The position numbers and the translations under genes were made by a program. Positions 14,915 through 24,212 of a DNA stretch of 64,000 bases are shown here, one piece after another. Location of the stretch: positions 62,001-126,000 of the forward strand of contig JABUFD010000005.1 in NCBI GenBank assembly GCA_013314735.1, in the 5' to 3' direction. How positions within the stretch are numbered: the stretch's first letter is position 1; each line of letters opens with the position of its first letter. The notes beneath the pieces are model-generated. The model worked only from the letters and a program-made list of their open reading frames with translations. It was not told where the DNA came from and did no database searches. The stretch comes from Anaerolineae bacterium. Its GTDB lineage: Bacteria > Chloroflexota > Anaerolineae > Anaerolineales > Anaerolineaceae.

Positions 14915-16224
14915 TTCTGTCCGACATCCGGGATCAGGCTGAGATCACCGCTGGCAGCGGCCTGTAAAATGGCGCCCATCCACTCATCCACGGTTTCCGG
15001 GTTCATCGGGATCGGCATGTTTTGCAATTTCATCTTCAATTGCGGGTTTTTGGCTGCGGCCAGGGCTTGCAGGATATAGTCTGGTGTGAAGCCTGCCACC
15101 TGGTTCAGGGTGGTGGGATAGCCGAAGGAAGCGATGAATGCCAGCATCCCTTCCGCCACAGCGGTACCCAGATCCCGACCCTGCAGGGAATCTGTGTTGC
15201 ACTCGATCCAGCCAGCCTGGCGGAAAATTCGGGCAAGTGGTTGCAGCGCAGGTTCGATCGCCGGAGTGAAGAAGGCCGTGTAATACGGATTCAACATGCC
15301 GCAGGCGCGTCCATGCGGCAGCAGGTCTACCAGCGAAAAACTGGTGAGGTGCGCGCCGTTGGTGCCACCCAGCATGATTGCCATCCCACCCAGGTCTGTT
15401 GCCAGAGCGAGGGCGGTGCGGTGGATCAGGTCTTGGGGCTGCGCCAGGGCCAGCGGCAGGTGCCTGACGATTAATGATATGGCGGTTTCCGCCACCGGCA
15501 GGATGCGTTCATACAGGGCGGTGTTGGTCAGGCTGTACAGCACCTCGAGTGTATGGGAGAAGCCATCCAGCGCGCCGTCGATGGTCAGCGAACGCGGCGC
15601 GGTGAGGGTGGTGCGGTAGTCGAAAGCCGCCTGGCCGGGAACGATCGCATCATCCACGATTAACTTTTTCTGGCCGGTAGCGGTGTTGGTGATATTCGAA
15701 TACCGGGTAAGGTGGGCAGCGGAGCTGGCGGCTGCCTGGATGGCAAGATGAGGCAGCAAATATGCCTTGCCTTCCGCCATCTGGCGGGACACCAGGCCGG
15801 TGCCGAAATAATCATCAATCCCACCGGGCAGGCAATGCAGCACGATCGCTGCTTTGGCACAATCAATCACGCTTCCACCCCCGAAACTGACCACACCATC
15901 CGGTTGGGCCTCATCCAGCATGGCTGCCAACTGTAGCAGGTCTTCGCGCGGCGCATTGGGTTGGATGCCGGTATAATTGCCGCAAATCGCAATCCGGTTC
16001 GCTCGCAGCGCACTGTGAATCTGATCCAGATAAGGTTCCGTCCCGGTGAACGAGGAGTGAACCAGGAAAACACGCTCCATCCTGCCGTTCAGCATTACGA
16101 TGGCGTTCGGGATGGCATTATCAGCAAAGGCATACCACCCACCGAAAAAACCGGCAAGCAGGTCTGCCGCGGTGGTGAATTCAGCGTCCATGCTGGTCAT
16201 CTCAGAAAGTAGGGTATTGTGCAT
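14911..16224 (-). CDS. Iron-containing alcohol dehydrogenase family protein
   Basis: 437 residues from the ATG at 16224 (CAGGA close upstream). The nucleotide-binding motif S-F-G-G-G-S-V-I-D-C-A-K is present near residue 102. The metal region D-G-F-S-H-T-L-E near 225 and L-P-H-G-R-A-C-G-M-L-N near 300 correspond to the family's H-x-x-x-H and G-x-x-H-G-x-x-N elements; one usual metal histidine is replaced by cysteine or arginine in H-G-R-A-C-G, so metal binding may be altered. Such enzymes reduce aldehydes or oxidise alcohols/polyols with NAD(P). Substrate not inferable. Confidence 0.82.
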   Translation of the reverse strand: MHNTLLSEMTSMDAEFTTAADLLAGFFGGWYAFADNAIPNAIVMLNGRMERVFLVHSSFTGTEPYLDQIHSALRANRIAICGNYTGIQPNAPREDLLQLAAMLDEAQPDGVVSFGGGSVIDCAKAAIVLHCLPGGIDDYFGTGLVSRQMAEGKAYLLPHLAIQAAASSAAHLTRYSNITNTATGQKKLIVDDAIVPGQAAFDYRTTLTAPRSLTIDGALDGFSHTLEVLYSLTNTALYERILPVAETAISLIVRHLPLALAQPQDLIHRTALALATDLGGMAIMLGGTNGAHLTSFSLVDLLPHGRACGMLNPYYTAFFTPAIEPALQPLARIFRQAGWIECNTDSLQGRDLGTAVAEGMLAFIASFGYPTTLNQVAGFTPDYILQALAAAKNPQLKMKLQNMPIPMNPETVDEWMGAILQAAASGDLSLIPDVGQN

Positions 16225-16372
16225 TGTCCTGCGGGGGGGTTGTGCATGGGGTTGAATTAATAGTATACGATAAATGGGTGACAAAAAAAACTATCAAAAA
16301 TCACAGGAATTTTCGGGCTTTCGCTTGTTATAATTTTACTAATGTTGAGGCGCAGTAAGGAGCGCGGCTGTT

Positions 16373-16394
16373 TGAATTTTCGTCCGAAAATTCA
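16373..16394. promoter_or_regulatory. Perfect 22-bp palindrome upstream of methyltransferase-GH3 operon
   Basis: TGAATTTTCG and its complement are separated by TC (10-base arms). It lies about 40 bases after a TATAAT at 16329-16334 and 80 bases before the methyltransferase start, so it could be an operator in the 5' leader or an RNA hairpin. The rest of the 251-base divergent gap shows no gene. Confidence 0.5.
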
Positions 16395-16475
16395 TGTCCG
16401 TTTCGCTTACATATCGCCGTACCAGGGTTGTTCATCAATGCCGACATTGCAGAATGGTGCCAGATAGGAACTGAA

Positions 16476-17216
16476 ATGAATACAAGAGTGACAGATACCG
16501 CGCAAATCACTGCGGAGGCCTTCAACCAGATGGCCTCGTTCGACTATGAAGCGATTGTGGATGGAGAATTAAAGCGCTTTTGGGGCTGGTCGTACCATGA
16601 CTTTGTTGATACTTTCCTGGGCCAGGTCCCGCAGCGGGCATTTGACCGCATTCTGGATGTGGCGACCGGAACATCGGTGATACCGCGCAAACTGATCGAG
16701 TCGCGAATTGTGGGGCAGGTGATTTTCGGTCTGGACTTGACAATGGGGATGCTGCAAAGCGGCAAGCACAAAATTGCCGCAATGGATGCCGATTGGCAGG
16801 TTCAATTAACCAATGCCAACGCATTGGCCATGCCGTATCCAGCAGAAAGTTTTGACCTGGTGCTATGCTGCCTGGCGACCCACCATATGGGAACCGACCC
16901 GATGCTGGCGGAAATGCGGCGCATCTTAAAACCAGGCGGGGTCTTGATGTTGGCCGATGTGAGTGCGGCCAAATACTGGCGCTGGTGGTTCTATAAACCA
17001 GTCATTAACCTGTTCACACTGGTGTATTTCACCCTGGTGGAAAGCCTGGCCCGGGCCAGGGCGGAAATGGCCTCTTTTCCGAATATCCTCACCCAGGCTG
17101 AATGGCGCGACAGGCTGGCGCAGTATGGCTTTTCCAGTGTGAACATCATTCGATTGACCCGGAAATTTTTCTGGATTCCAAATCCAGTCATCATTCAATC
17201 AACCAAAGAAGGATAG
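16476..17216 (+). CDS. Class I SAM-dependent methyltransferase
   Basis: 246 residues from the ATG at 16476 (AGGA six bases upstream). SAM-binding motif I is I-L-D-V-A-T-G-T near residue 50, slightly divergent from the usual D-x-G-x-G; the post-I acidic residue and F-D-L-V-L-C-C-L-A-T-H-H-M motif near 125 and L-K-P-G-G-V-L near 150 are clear. It resembles UbiE/COQ5-type (Methyltransf_11) small-molecule enzymes. A GH3-family gene follows 17 bases downstream, suggesting joint action on an acidic metabolite; this is inference. Confidence 0.88.
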   Translation: MNTRVTDTAQITAEAFNQMASFDYEAIVDGELKRFWGWSYHDFVDTFLGQVPQRAFDRILDVATGTSVIPRKLIESRIVGQVIFGLDLTMGMLQSGKHKIAAMDADWQVQLTNANALAMPYPAESFDLVLCCLATHHMGTDPMLAEMRRILKPGGVLMLADVSAAKYWRWWFYKPVINLFTLVYFTLVESLARARAEMASFPNILTQAEWRDRLAQYGFSSVNIIRLTRKFFWIPNPVIIQSTKEG

Positions 17217-17233
17217 AGAGTAAGGAGTGGTAC

Positions 17234-18832
17234 ATGGCATCAAATCATACATACGAATTATTGAAACAGGGCAGGAAGAGTGAGATATGGACCCGGTACT
17301 GCGGTTACTTCGACCTCAGTGTTGAAGAGTTTCAGAAAATCCAGGAACGCTTGCTGCTGGAACAAATTGACCTGTTGTATGACAGTGAGATCGGACGCCA
17401 TTTTATGGGGCCGGAGAAACCCAAAACAGTTGCAGAATTCCGGGCGAAGGTACCACTGACAAAGTATGAGGATTATGTTCCATTCCTGGCAGAGCGGAAA
17501 ACCGATGCACTGCCGGTCGGGGAGTACTTCTGGGCGCGCACTTCGGGACGTTCCGGCGGAGATATGGTGAAATGGGTTCCCTATTCCCGTGGTATGTATG
17601 ATCGCCATGGCGAGGCGGTGATTGGTGGGATGATCATCTCGGCTGCCAAATACAAGGGAGATGTGCAAATAGAGCCGGGCGATGTGCTGCTGTTGGCATC
17701 CGCACCGCCGCCGTACAGCACGGGCTTGCTCAGCCACAGCCTTGCCGAACGGGCCGAGATCCGTTTTGTTCCTTCGATCGAGGAAGGCGAACAAATGGAG
17801 TTCGTTGAACGCATTGCCGCCGGCTTTGACCAGGCGCTGGACGTAGGCCTGGATTATTTCTTCGGTGTTGCCAGTGTGCTGGCAAAGATGGGCGAGCGTT
17901 TTGAGAACCGTGATAGTAGCAAGGGTGAGAAACGCAAAATGCCCAGTTTCAGGGCAATTCTGCGACTGGTCAAAGGGGCGATTAAAGCCCGTTCACAAAA
18001 ACGCAGCCTGCTGCCCAAAGATTTATGGAAGTTGAAAGGGATCATGGCGGGTGGAACCGATACCGTGGTGTATCGGGAACTGTTGGAGCATTACTGGGGG
18101 CAGAAACCGCTCGAGGGGTATTCCTGTACTGAGGGTTTGACCTTCACCACGCATGCCTGGAACCGGAAGGATATGACCTTTTACCCGGATATGGGCTTCA
18201 TGGAATTCATCCCGTATGATGAATATAAAAAATGGAAAGATGATCCGTCTTACACGCCCAAAACGGTCCTTCACCATGAATTAACCCCGGGCATTTACGA
18301 GATTGTTTTCACCAATTACCACGGCGGAGTTTTGATGCGCTACCGGGTGGGTGATTTGCTGCAGATCACATCCATGCGCGATGATGAACTCAATATCAAT
18401 CTGCCGCAGGCACAGTTTTATGCGCGCGCCGATGATATGATCAATGTGGGCGGCCTTGCGACCTTTACCGAAACCCATTTGTGGGAGGTGATTGCAGATT
18501 CGGGTGTTCCCTTTGAGGATTGGGCGGCATGCAAGGAAGTCATCGATGGCGACCAGGTTCTTCACCTGTACGTTGAATTACGGCCTGAATCTGAGTTGAA
18601 TGATGAAGCATTGAAGATAAAATTGCGCGGAAGCCTCGAAAAACTGAACCACGAATTCATCGATATGGAGAATATTATTGGGAAAGATTGCCTGGCAGTA
18701 ACCCGTTTGCCCAATGGCGCCTTCACCCGCTACATGCAGGTGCAGCGTGCTGCCGGAGCAGACCTGGGACATACAAAACCACCGCACATGCAGCCCAATG
18801 AAAACATTCTGCGCCGCTTGATGCAGCCTTAA
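17234..18832 (+). CDS. GH3 auxin-responsive promoter family protein (ANL-type acyl-adenylating enzyme)
   Basis: 532 residues from the ATG at 17234 with AAGGAG 6 bases upstream. The sequence has the GH3 landmarks T-S-G-R-S-G near residue 100 (ATP phosphate loop, usually S-S-G-T), Y-S-T-G-L-L after 150, a central G-G-T-D region and E-G-Y-S-C-T-E-G-L near 298 (the adenine/acyl pocket element), then Y-R-V-G-D-L near 371. Plant GH3 enzymes adenylate carboxylic acids and join them to amino acids. Bacterial members are widespread but mostly uncharacterised. The preceding methyltransferase shares the transcript. Confidence 0.85.
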   Translation: MASNHTYELLKQGRKSEIWTRYCGYFDLSVEEFQKIQERLLLEQIDLLYDSEIGRHFMGPEKPKTVAEFRAKVPLTKYEDYVPFLAERKTDALPVGEYFWARTSGRSGGDMVKWVPYSRGMYDRHGEAVIGGMIISAAKYKGDVQIEPGDVLLLASAPPPYSTGLLSHSLAERAEIRFVPSIEEGEQMEFVERIAAGFDQALDVGLDYFFGVASVLAKMGERFENRDSSKGEKRKMPSFRAILRLVKGAIKARSQKRSLLPKDLWKLKGIMAGGTDTVVYRELLEHYWGQKPLEGYSCTEGLTFTTHAWNRKDMTFYPDMGFMEFIPYDEYKKWKDDPSYTPKTVLHHELTPGIYEIVFTNYHGGVLMRYRVGDLLQITSMRDDELNINLPQAQFYARADDMINVGGLATFTETHLWEVIADSGVPFEDWAACKEVIDGDQVLHLYVELRPESELNDEALKIKLRGSLEKLNHEFIDMENIIGKDCLAVTRLPNGAFTRYMQVQRAAGADLGHTKPPHMQPNENILRRLMQP

Positions 18833-18912
18833 GCACTGAATCATTCCGGTTGCAGCTCTCTTCACCGCAGCCAGACTTTTTAAGCTTTCAATTCTGTTAA
18901 TTTTTTTAAATT

Positions 18913-18945
18913 ACATAAAATCACAGCATTGCTGTGATTTTATGT
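18913..18945 (+). terminator. Probable terminator after the GH3 gene
   Basis: A perfect 15-base stem (ACATAAAATCACAGC and complement) has a three-base loop. It lies 80 bases past the GH3 stop and is followed by TTTC. Its AT-rich stem and short U-tract make termination likely but not certain; the TGTGA/TCACA content could alternatively be a regulator site for the HD-GYP gene 46 bases downstream. Confidence 0.55.
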
Positions 18946-18990
18946 TTCAAATAGTGTAGAATTAGCATGGAAGGTAGCGCATACTGAGCC

Positions 18991-21501
18991 ATGATCTGGA
19001 ATCTGAACACACTCATTTCCCTGTTCGCAACCGTTGCTTACGCGGTTCTATTCTTTGTCGTGGCGATTGTCAAACCGCACACCAAGGAGCGCAAGGTCTT
19101 TCAGTATTACCTGTTGATGATGCTGGGATGGTCATTAAGTGCGTTCATGGTGCGGGTCAGTGAAAATTACTACCTGCTCTGGTTCCGCTTCATGATGGCA
19201 ACCGGTTTTGCCTCGGTGGTGGTCATTTTCGGTTTTCTCCAGGTGGTGTTGAACAAGCGTTACCAGTGGGCAATCTGGGCATACCTGTACGTGGTCTTTA
19301 CCACCATCCTGGCTTTGTTCACAGACCTGGTGGTTCATTCGATTGACATCGAAATGGGGCAGATCGTTTCCTATGAATGGTCACCATTCGTTCCCATCCT
19401 GCTCAGCCCGGCGTATATCCTTACTTTCGTGAACTTCGCCATGGTTTGGCGGGCATACCGCCAGACCAAATCGCACCGTATTCGCAACCGCTACCTGTAC
19501 CTGCTGCTGGCGATGTTCATCATTTTCATGGGGTCGTTCATCAATTACACGCCGCTCGGCAAGCACGCGATCGATATTGCAGCGAATTTCCTCGCTGCAT
19601 TAATTTTTGTTTATGCGATCATGCAGTACCAGCTACTGGACATCCGCGTGGTGGTGCGTAAAGGCTTGTTGTATGTGGTGCCAACCACTGCCATCAGTGC
19701 GACGTACTTCCTGATCATTACCTTCGCGTTGGAACTCTTTCACCACATTACCGGATTCCAGATTTTCCTGCTTTCTTTATCTGTCGCCGTCATCACCGGC
19801 CTGGTGATCCGTCCTTTTCAACAGTGGGCACAGCGGATCATCGATCGGCTGTTTTTCCGCGAGAAATTCGATTTTGGCGTCATGCTGGAAACGCTCAGTG
19901 CCAAAACATCATCGGTGTTGGATCTCGACCAATTGACCGATATCATCCTGGATGAGATCACCAATACCCTTCACCTCGATAAAGCGGTATTCTTCTTGAA
20001 TCAGGCCAGTACCGGTGATTACGTGATGATCAATTCCCGTGGGATGGCGGAGGATACCAACCTGCGCCTGAAATCAAATCATCCCGTGATCGCATGGCTG
20101 AAAGAAAATCAGCAAAGCCTGTTGACTTCTGATATGAGTGTGATGTGGCAGTTCAAGTCGATGTGGGGGCGGGAACGGCAGGATCTGGAAGCCGTGGGGG
20201 CGGAAATATTTGTGCCGGTGCTGGCGCAGGAAAAACTGGTTGGAATTTTTGCTGCCGGCGCCAAGCGATCGGAAGAAACCTATACCAATGACGACCAGCG
20301 GCTGCTGACGACGGCCGCCAACCAGACTGCGGTGATGATCCAGAATGCCCAGCTGTATCGCAATGAGCAGAACCACCGCGCCGAGATGGATTCATTGTAT
20401 CAACTGACCCGGGAACTGGTGGACAAGAACGAGGTACAGGTGATCCTGGATATCACAGCCAAACATGCTGTTGATATCCTGCATGCCACCTATACGCGGA
20501 TTTTAATGTTGGGCTCGGATGGATACCTGCGGTGTGAAGCCGGGGCCCACATCCGCGATACGTTGAACGAAATTCAAATCGGCATGAATGAAAGTTCAGA
20601 AGCCCAGGTGTTTTACCTGAATGCGATCCAGGAAGGAAAAAGCGTGATCCTTAACCGCAGGGAATCACGTATACCCTTATCGATCCGGGAGCAAATTTTC
20701 CTCGACCAGGCCCCCAGTGTTTTACTGGCACCGCTCGATATCAGTGAAGACGCGGCCGGCTTGATTGTGGTTGGTGAAGACCGCAGCGATGTGCGTGAAC
20801 CGTTTGACGCGGAAAAAATCCGCCTGTTAAACCAGGTCGCCAGCCAATCGGCCAGCGCTTTGAAACGGGCGCGCCTGCATGAAGAATTGGAATCGACTTT
20901 CGTGGAAACCGTGCTGGCCCTTGCCAACACGGTGGATGTGCGCGACCGGTATACCAGCGATCACAGTTCCCGGATGGCGGCCCTGGCGACGGCCACCTGC
21001 GAGGAATTGCGGTGTTCAAAGTCGATCAAGCAGGCGGTGTATTGGGCGGCAATGCTGCATGACATTGGCAAAATTGGCGTGGAAGACCAGATATTGCGAA
21101 AACCCGCACCTTTGGACTCGGATGAATGGGATGCGATGAAACGGCACCCGGAAATCGGTGCCAATATCATCCGCCCGGTTCGCAAATTGGCAGATGTCGC
21201 CCCGTTGGTACATGCCCATCATGAACGCTTTGACGGGATGGGGTACCCGGAAGGGCTCAAAGGGCGCGATATCCCCCTGGGCGCGCGTGTACTGGCTGTT
21301 GTCGATGCGTTCATCGCGATGACGGATGACCGTGTCTATCGGAAAGGGATTCATCGCGATGAAGCGGTTCAAGAACTGCGGCGCTGCGCCGGGACGCACT
21401 TTGACCCCAAGGTCGTCAACGCGTTTTTAAAGGTGCTTGACCAGTCGCAGCAGACTTTGCCCCGTATTCATTCGAATGTGGTGGACCTGCCAGGCGAGTA
21501 G
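18991..21501 (+). CDS. Membrane HD-GYP domain protein with 7TM and GAF sensors (c-di-GMP phosphodiesterase-like)
   Basis: 836 residues. Residues 1-225 hold seven predicted membrane helices of the histidine-kinase N-terminal 7TM type. Two GAF-like domains follow (about 290-455 and 475-625). The C-terminal HD-GYP domain (about 640-815) is complete: H-D-I-G-K, H-P-E-I-G, H-H-E-R-F-D-G-x-G-Y-P-E-G and A-R-V-L-A-V-V-D. The domain hydrolyses cyclic di-GMP or related dinucleotides. So this is a membrane sensor that lowers a second messenger on a signal read by 7TM or GAF. Flanked by a terminator upstream and a convergent MFS gene downstream. Confidence 0.92.
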   Translation: MIWNLNTLISLFATVAYAVLFFVVAIVKPHTKERKVFQYYLLMMLGWSLSAFMVRVSENYYLLWFRFMMATGFASVVVIFGFLQVVLNKRYQWAIWAYLYVVFTTILALFTDLVVHSIDIEMGQIVSYEWSPFVPILLSPAYILTFVNFAMVWRAYRQTKSHRIRNRYLYLLLAMFIIFMGSFINYTPLGKHAIDIAANFLAALIFVYAIMQYQLLDIRVVVRKGLLYVVPTTAISATYFLIITFALELFHHITGFQIFLLSLSVAVITGLVIRPFQQWAQRIIDRLFFREKFDFGVMLETLSAKTSSVLDLDQLTDIILDEITNTLHLDKAVFFLNQASTGDYVMINSRGMAEDTNLRLKSNHPVIAWLKENQQSLLTSDMSVMWQFKSMWGRERQDLEAVGAEIFVPVLAQEKLVGIFAAGAKRSEETYTNDDQRLLTTAANQTAVMIQNAQLYRNEQNHRAEMDSLYQLTRELVDKNEVQVILDITAKHAVDILHATYTRILMLGSDGYLRCEAGAHIRDTLNEIQIGMNESSEAQVFYLNAIQEGKSVILNRRESRIPLSIREQIFLDQAPSVLLAPLDISEDAAGLIVVGEDRSDVREPFDAEKIRLLNQVASQSASALKRARLHEELESTFVETVLALANTVDVRDRYTSDHSSRMAALATATCEELRCSKSIKQAVYWAAMLHDIGKIGVEDQILRKPAPLDSDEWDAMKRHPEIGANIIRPVRKLADVAPLVHAHHERFDGMGYPEGLKGRDIPLGARVLAVVDAFIAMTDDRVYRKGIHRDEAVQELRRCAGTHFDPKVVNAFLKVLDQSQQTLPRIHSNVVDLPGE

Positions 21502-21567
21502 GTTTTTTCTTGCGGTAGTAGTAGATAGAAAGGCTGCACTCACGAACCCGCAGGGGGGTGAGCATGC

Positions 21568-22914
21568 TTACTGACCGGCTGGTTGTGGGTTGTATCGGGG
21601 ATGATCGATCGGGAACAGGGTCCATGTCAGGCTGCCCAGCAGGCGGACGCCAGCGAACAGCAGCAGGGTTCCGGGAATGCCGATCCATTCGGAGATGGCA
21701 ATTCCCAGCAAAGGGCTGAGGAACATGCTGGAATTCTGGATGGTGGAATGGATCGATTGCGCTTCCTCACGTGCTTCAGGTGGCAGCATTTGCAGGTAAG
21801 TGCTGGAATGGCTGAGACCCAACCCGGGAATTAACAATCCCCATGCTCCACCGATCACCAGAATGGCCGTCAGGTTGGGGAATAGGGCAATCGCCAGTGG
21901 GTACAGCGGCCGCAGCAAAGCGGTCAGTTTGAGCATGCGGGTTTCACCCACGCGCCGGACAATCGGCCGCCAGATTCCATAACCGATGATATTGCATACG
22001 CTATGGATGGCACTGAATGTGCCCAGCCAGCCGTCAGAGGCTTCGAGGTTCTTGATGTAAAAAATGGAAAAGAGCGGATTAATCGCCCACATCCCAAAGT
22101 CCATCATCAAAGTATTCACCATAAAGCGCAGAAACCGCGGGTTCTCGCGGATCATTGCGAATGTCGGTGCAAAAGATGCGCGCAGGGAAAACCGCTTTCG
22201 TTCTTGTTTTGTTTCCGCTGGCAGCTGCGCATTCGGCGGCAGCTCGATCCTGGCAATGGACACAATGCTGAAAATCGAAAGCGCGAAGGTGACAATATAC
22301 ATGAGCTGGTAATTCAACGGGAACAGGATCGCATCCAACCAGAATCCCAACAGGAACACCGACAGGCTGCGAACAGCATGGTAAATTTGCATGCGCAGGG
22401 AGATCACTGGTGCCTGCCGTTCCCGCGGGATTACCGTGGACTGCATCGGCGCGAAGCTGATGATAAATGGCCGGTCGCAGATGGTGAAGAAGATCAACGC
22501 AAACACCACCAGGCTGCCCTGGTTGAGGTTGAGGAAATTGAGCCATGGTATCAGGGCAATGAAGATGTACCCCAGGCGGTAAATGGTCAGGCTGCCCAGC
22601 AGGAGTTTTTTTTTGTTTGGCGTTCGCTGCAGCACCTTGCCCAGGGGAATGGAGAGAAAAATGGCGAACAAGGCCGGTATGGATGACAACAACCCGATTT
22701 CCTGGTCACTGGCGCCCAGGCGGATGGCATAGGCCGCGTTGAAAGCCATGGCGGCATCCAGAAACGTCGCCCAGAAAATTTCCGCCACCATGTAAAAAGA
22801 ATTGCGGTCATCGCGATTGTTAAAATTGATGCGCGCGTACCGGGCGAGGAACTCGCGGGGAGATGGTATCCGCAGACGGGTTTGTTTTTCGCTCGGAGAA
22901 GGATGTTGGTTCAT
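21568..22914 (-). CDS. Major facilitator superfamily transporter
   Basis: 448 residues with twelve predicted helices and a soluble, charged N-terminal 45 residues. Landmarks are G-A-S-D-Q-E-I-G-L-L-S-S-I-P between helices 1 and 2 and P-L-G-K-V-L-Q-R-T-P-N-K-K-K for the helix 2-3 loop. The 53.6-kb MFS protein shares the D-Q-Q-I-G-L-x-x-S-I signature, so the two belong to one loosely related subfamily with no established substrate. The gene stands alone in a gap between HD-GYP and EEP genes. Confidence 0.83.
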   Translation of the reverse strand: MNQHPSPSEKQTRLRIPSPREFLARYARINFNNRDDRNSFYMVAEIFWATFLDAAMAFNAAYAIRLGASDQEIGLLSSIPALFAIFLSIPLGKVLQRTPNKKKLLLGSLTIYRLGYIFIALIPWLNFLNLNQGSLVVFALIFFTICDRPFIISFAPMQSTVIPRERQAPVISLRMQIYHAVRSLSVFLLGFWLDAILFPLNYQLMYIVTFALSIFSIVSIARIELPPNAQLPAETKQERKRFSLRASFAPTFAMIRENPRFLRFMVNTLMMDFGMWAINPLFSIFYIKNLEASDGWLGTFSAIHSVCNIIGYGIWRPIVRRVGETRMLKLTALLRPLYPLAIALFPNLTAILVIGGAWGLLIPGLGLSHSSTYLQMLPPEAREEAQSIHSTIQNSSMFLSPLLGIAISEWIGIPGTLLLFAGVRLLGSLTWTLFPIDHPRYNPQPAGQ

Positions 22915-23100
22915 GCCTGGAGGGCTGCGGTGTGTGGGCCGACGCCTTTCGTGATCCTGCTAGAAAACATAAACCCTATTCTACCCAAGATTGCTGTAAA
23001 GGCACAAGGAAAAGGCAATATGAAAAACACATTGCTCCGTTACGGCCAGGAAAACAGGGGGATGGTTTGAAAGGACCTGTACCGCGACCCGGGTGGTGGT

Positions 23101-24123
23101 TCAGCTGTTGGCTGGTGACTGGGCTGCAACCAGCAGGGATACCGGCTTGTGGTCGCTGGTTTTTGCCTTGCTGCTGAGGGGGGCGTTAATCAGGTCGTGG
23201 ATTTCATGTTCCACCAGCCCGGCATGCGCATTAACCTGCCACGACAGGGAACCGTCGCACAGACCCTGGGTGAAAAGGATGTGGTCCAACAGGATATGGG
23301 TGGGTCGGTCGGGGTCAACAAAGTCCTTGAAGTCCACCGTCCAACGCAGGTGATCGGGAAAGTCAAACAGGGCGTGGTTGAGGAAGCGTGTGGCAGCGAA
23401 GATATCACCCTGTATGTTGGAAATCAGGTCAAAGAACAGGTAACGTTCCTCAAAGTATTCCTTTCCGGGCCCGTCGTTTAAATCGCCCATCACGAAAATT
23501 GCCGGTTTTTCCACCTGGGCGAATTTTGCGTCGATATAGGCGCGCACATTGGCGGCTTCTGTGGTCATTTTCACGCGTGCCTTGAGGGCGCTCTGAATGA
23601 ATTCCTGCTGCTTTTCCCCACCGGCTTTCCACAGGCTGGCACCGCTGTTGACGAATTTCGATTTCAAATGCAGGCCGATGCATTCCACGCGCAGGCCGTG
23701 CCAGTCAAGTACGAGAACCTGGGGGTGGCGGTAATGGCGGTGCAGATCGGAATCAAACTGCCCCCAATAATGTACCTCCCAGCTTTTACTGGTAAAAGCG
23801 TCCCAGGTTTCGGTAGGGAGCAGGCTGGCATGCGGCGCCAGTGTGTCACGCACCAGGAACCAGATCCATTGTGTGCCAGATGTGCTGTATTCGCCGTCAG
23901 GAGCTTTGATTGCTTTCCATTGGCCCTGCAAGTACTGCTCACAAAAAGCATCGATCGCAGCTTCTCCCCGCGGACCTTCCACCAGGCACAGCACATCCGG
24001 ATTTAACGACCTGATCTCTGCGACTACGGCATCACGCCGGGTGATCTCAATCGAGCTGGGGTTTTCTTCCACCAATCGTTCAAGGTGGGCAATATTCCAA
24101 CTGGTCAGCTTGATGGTTTGCAT
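23101..24123 (-). CDS. Endonuclease/exonuclease/phosphatase (EEP) family protein
   Basis: 340 residues from the ATG at 24123 (GGAGG five bases upstream). The N-terminal S-W-N-I-A-H-L, catalytic E in C-L-V-E-G-P near residue 50, G-D-L-N-D-G near 210 and the closing D-H-K-P-V-S-L-L agree with the EEP metal-dependent fold (DNase I-like). No signal peptide, so cytoplasmic. The family covers nucleases and phosphoesterases; the sequence alone does not choose. Monocistronic. Confidence 0.85.
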   Translation of the reverse strand: MQTIKLTSWNIAHLERLVEENPSSIEITRRDAVVAEIRSLNPDVLCLVEGPRGEAAIDAFCEQYLQGQWKAIKAPDGEYSTSGTQWIWFLVRDTLAPHASLLPTETWDAFTSKSWEVHYWGQFDSDLHRHYRHPQVLVLDWHGLRVECIGLHLKSKFVNSGASLWKAGGEKQQEFIQSALKARVKMTTEAANVRAYIDAKFAQVEKPAIFVMGDLNDGPGKEYFEERYLFFDLISNIQGDIFAATRFLNHALFDFPDHLRWTVDFKDFVDPDRPTHILLDHILFTQGLCDGSLSWQVNAHAGLVEHEIHDLINAPLSSKAKTSDHKPVSLLVAAQSPANS

Positions 24124-24212
24124 GGTTTCCTCCACTGCCCAGGGAAGCCGGGCAGATCGATTTCCGGGTGAACTGATACCCTGATTATAGCGGTTTTCCC
24201 GTTGGATTGCAC

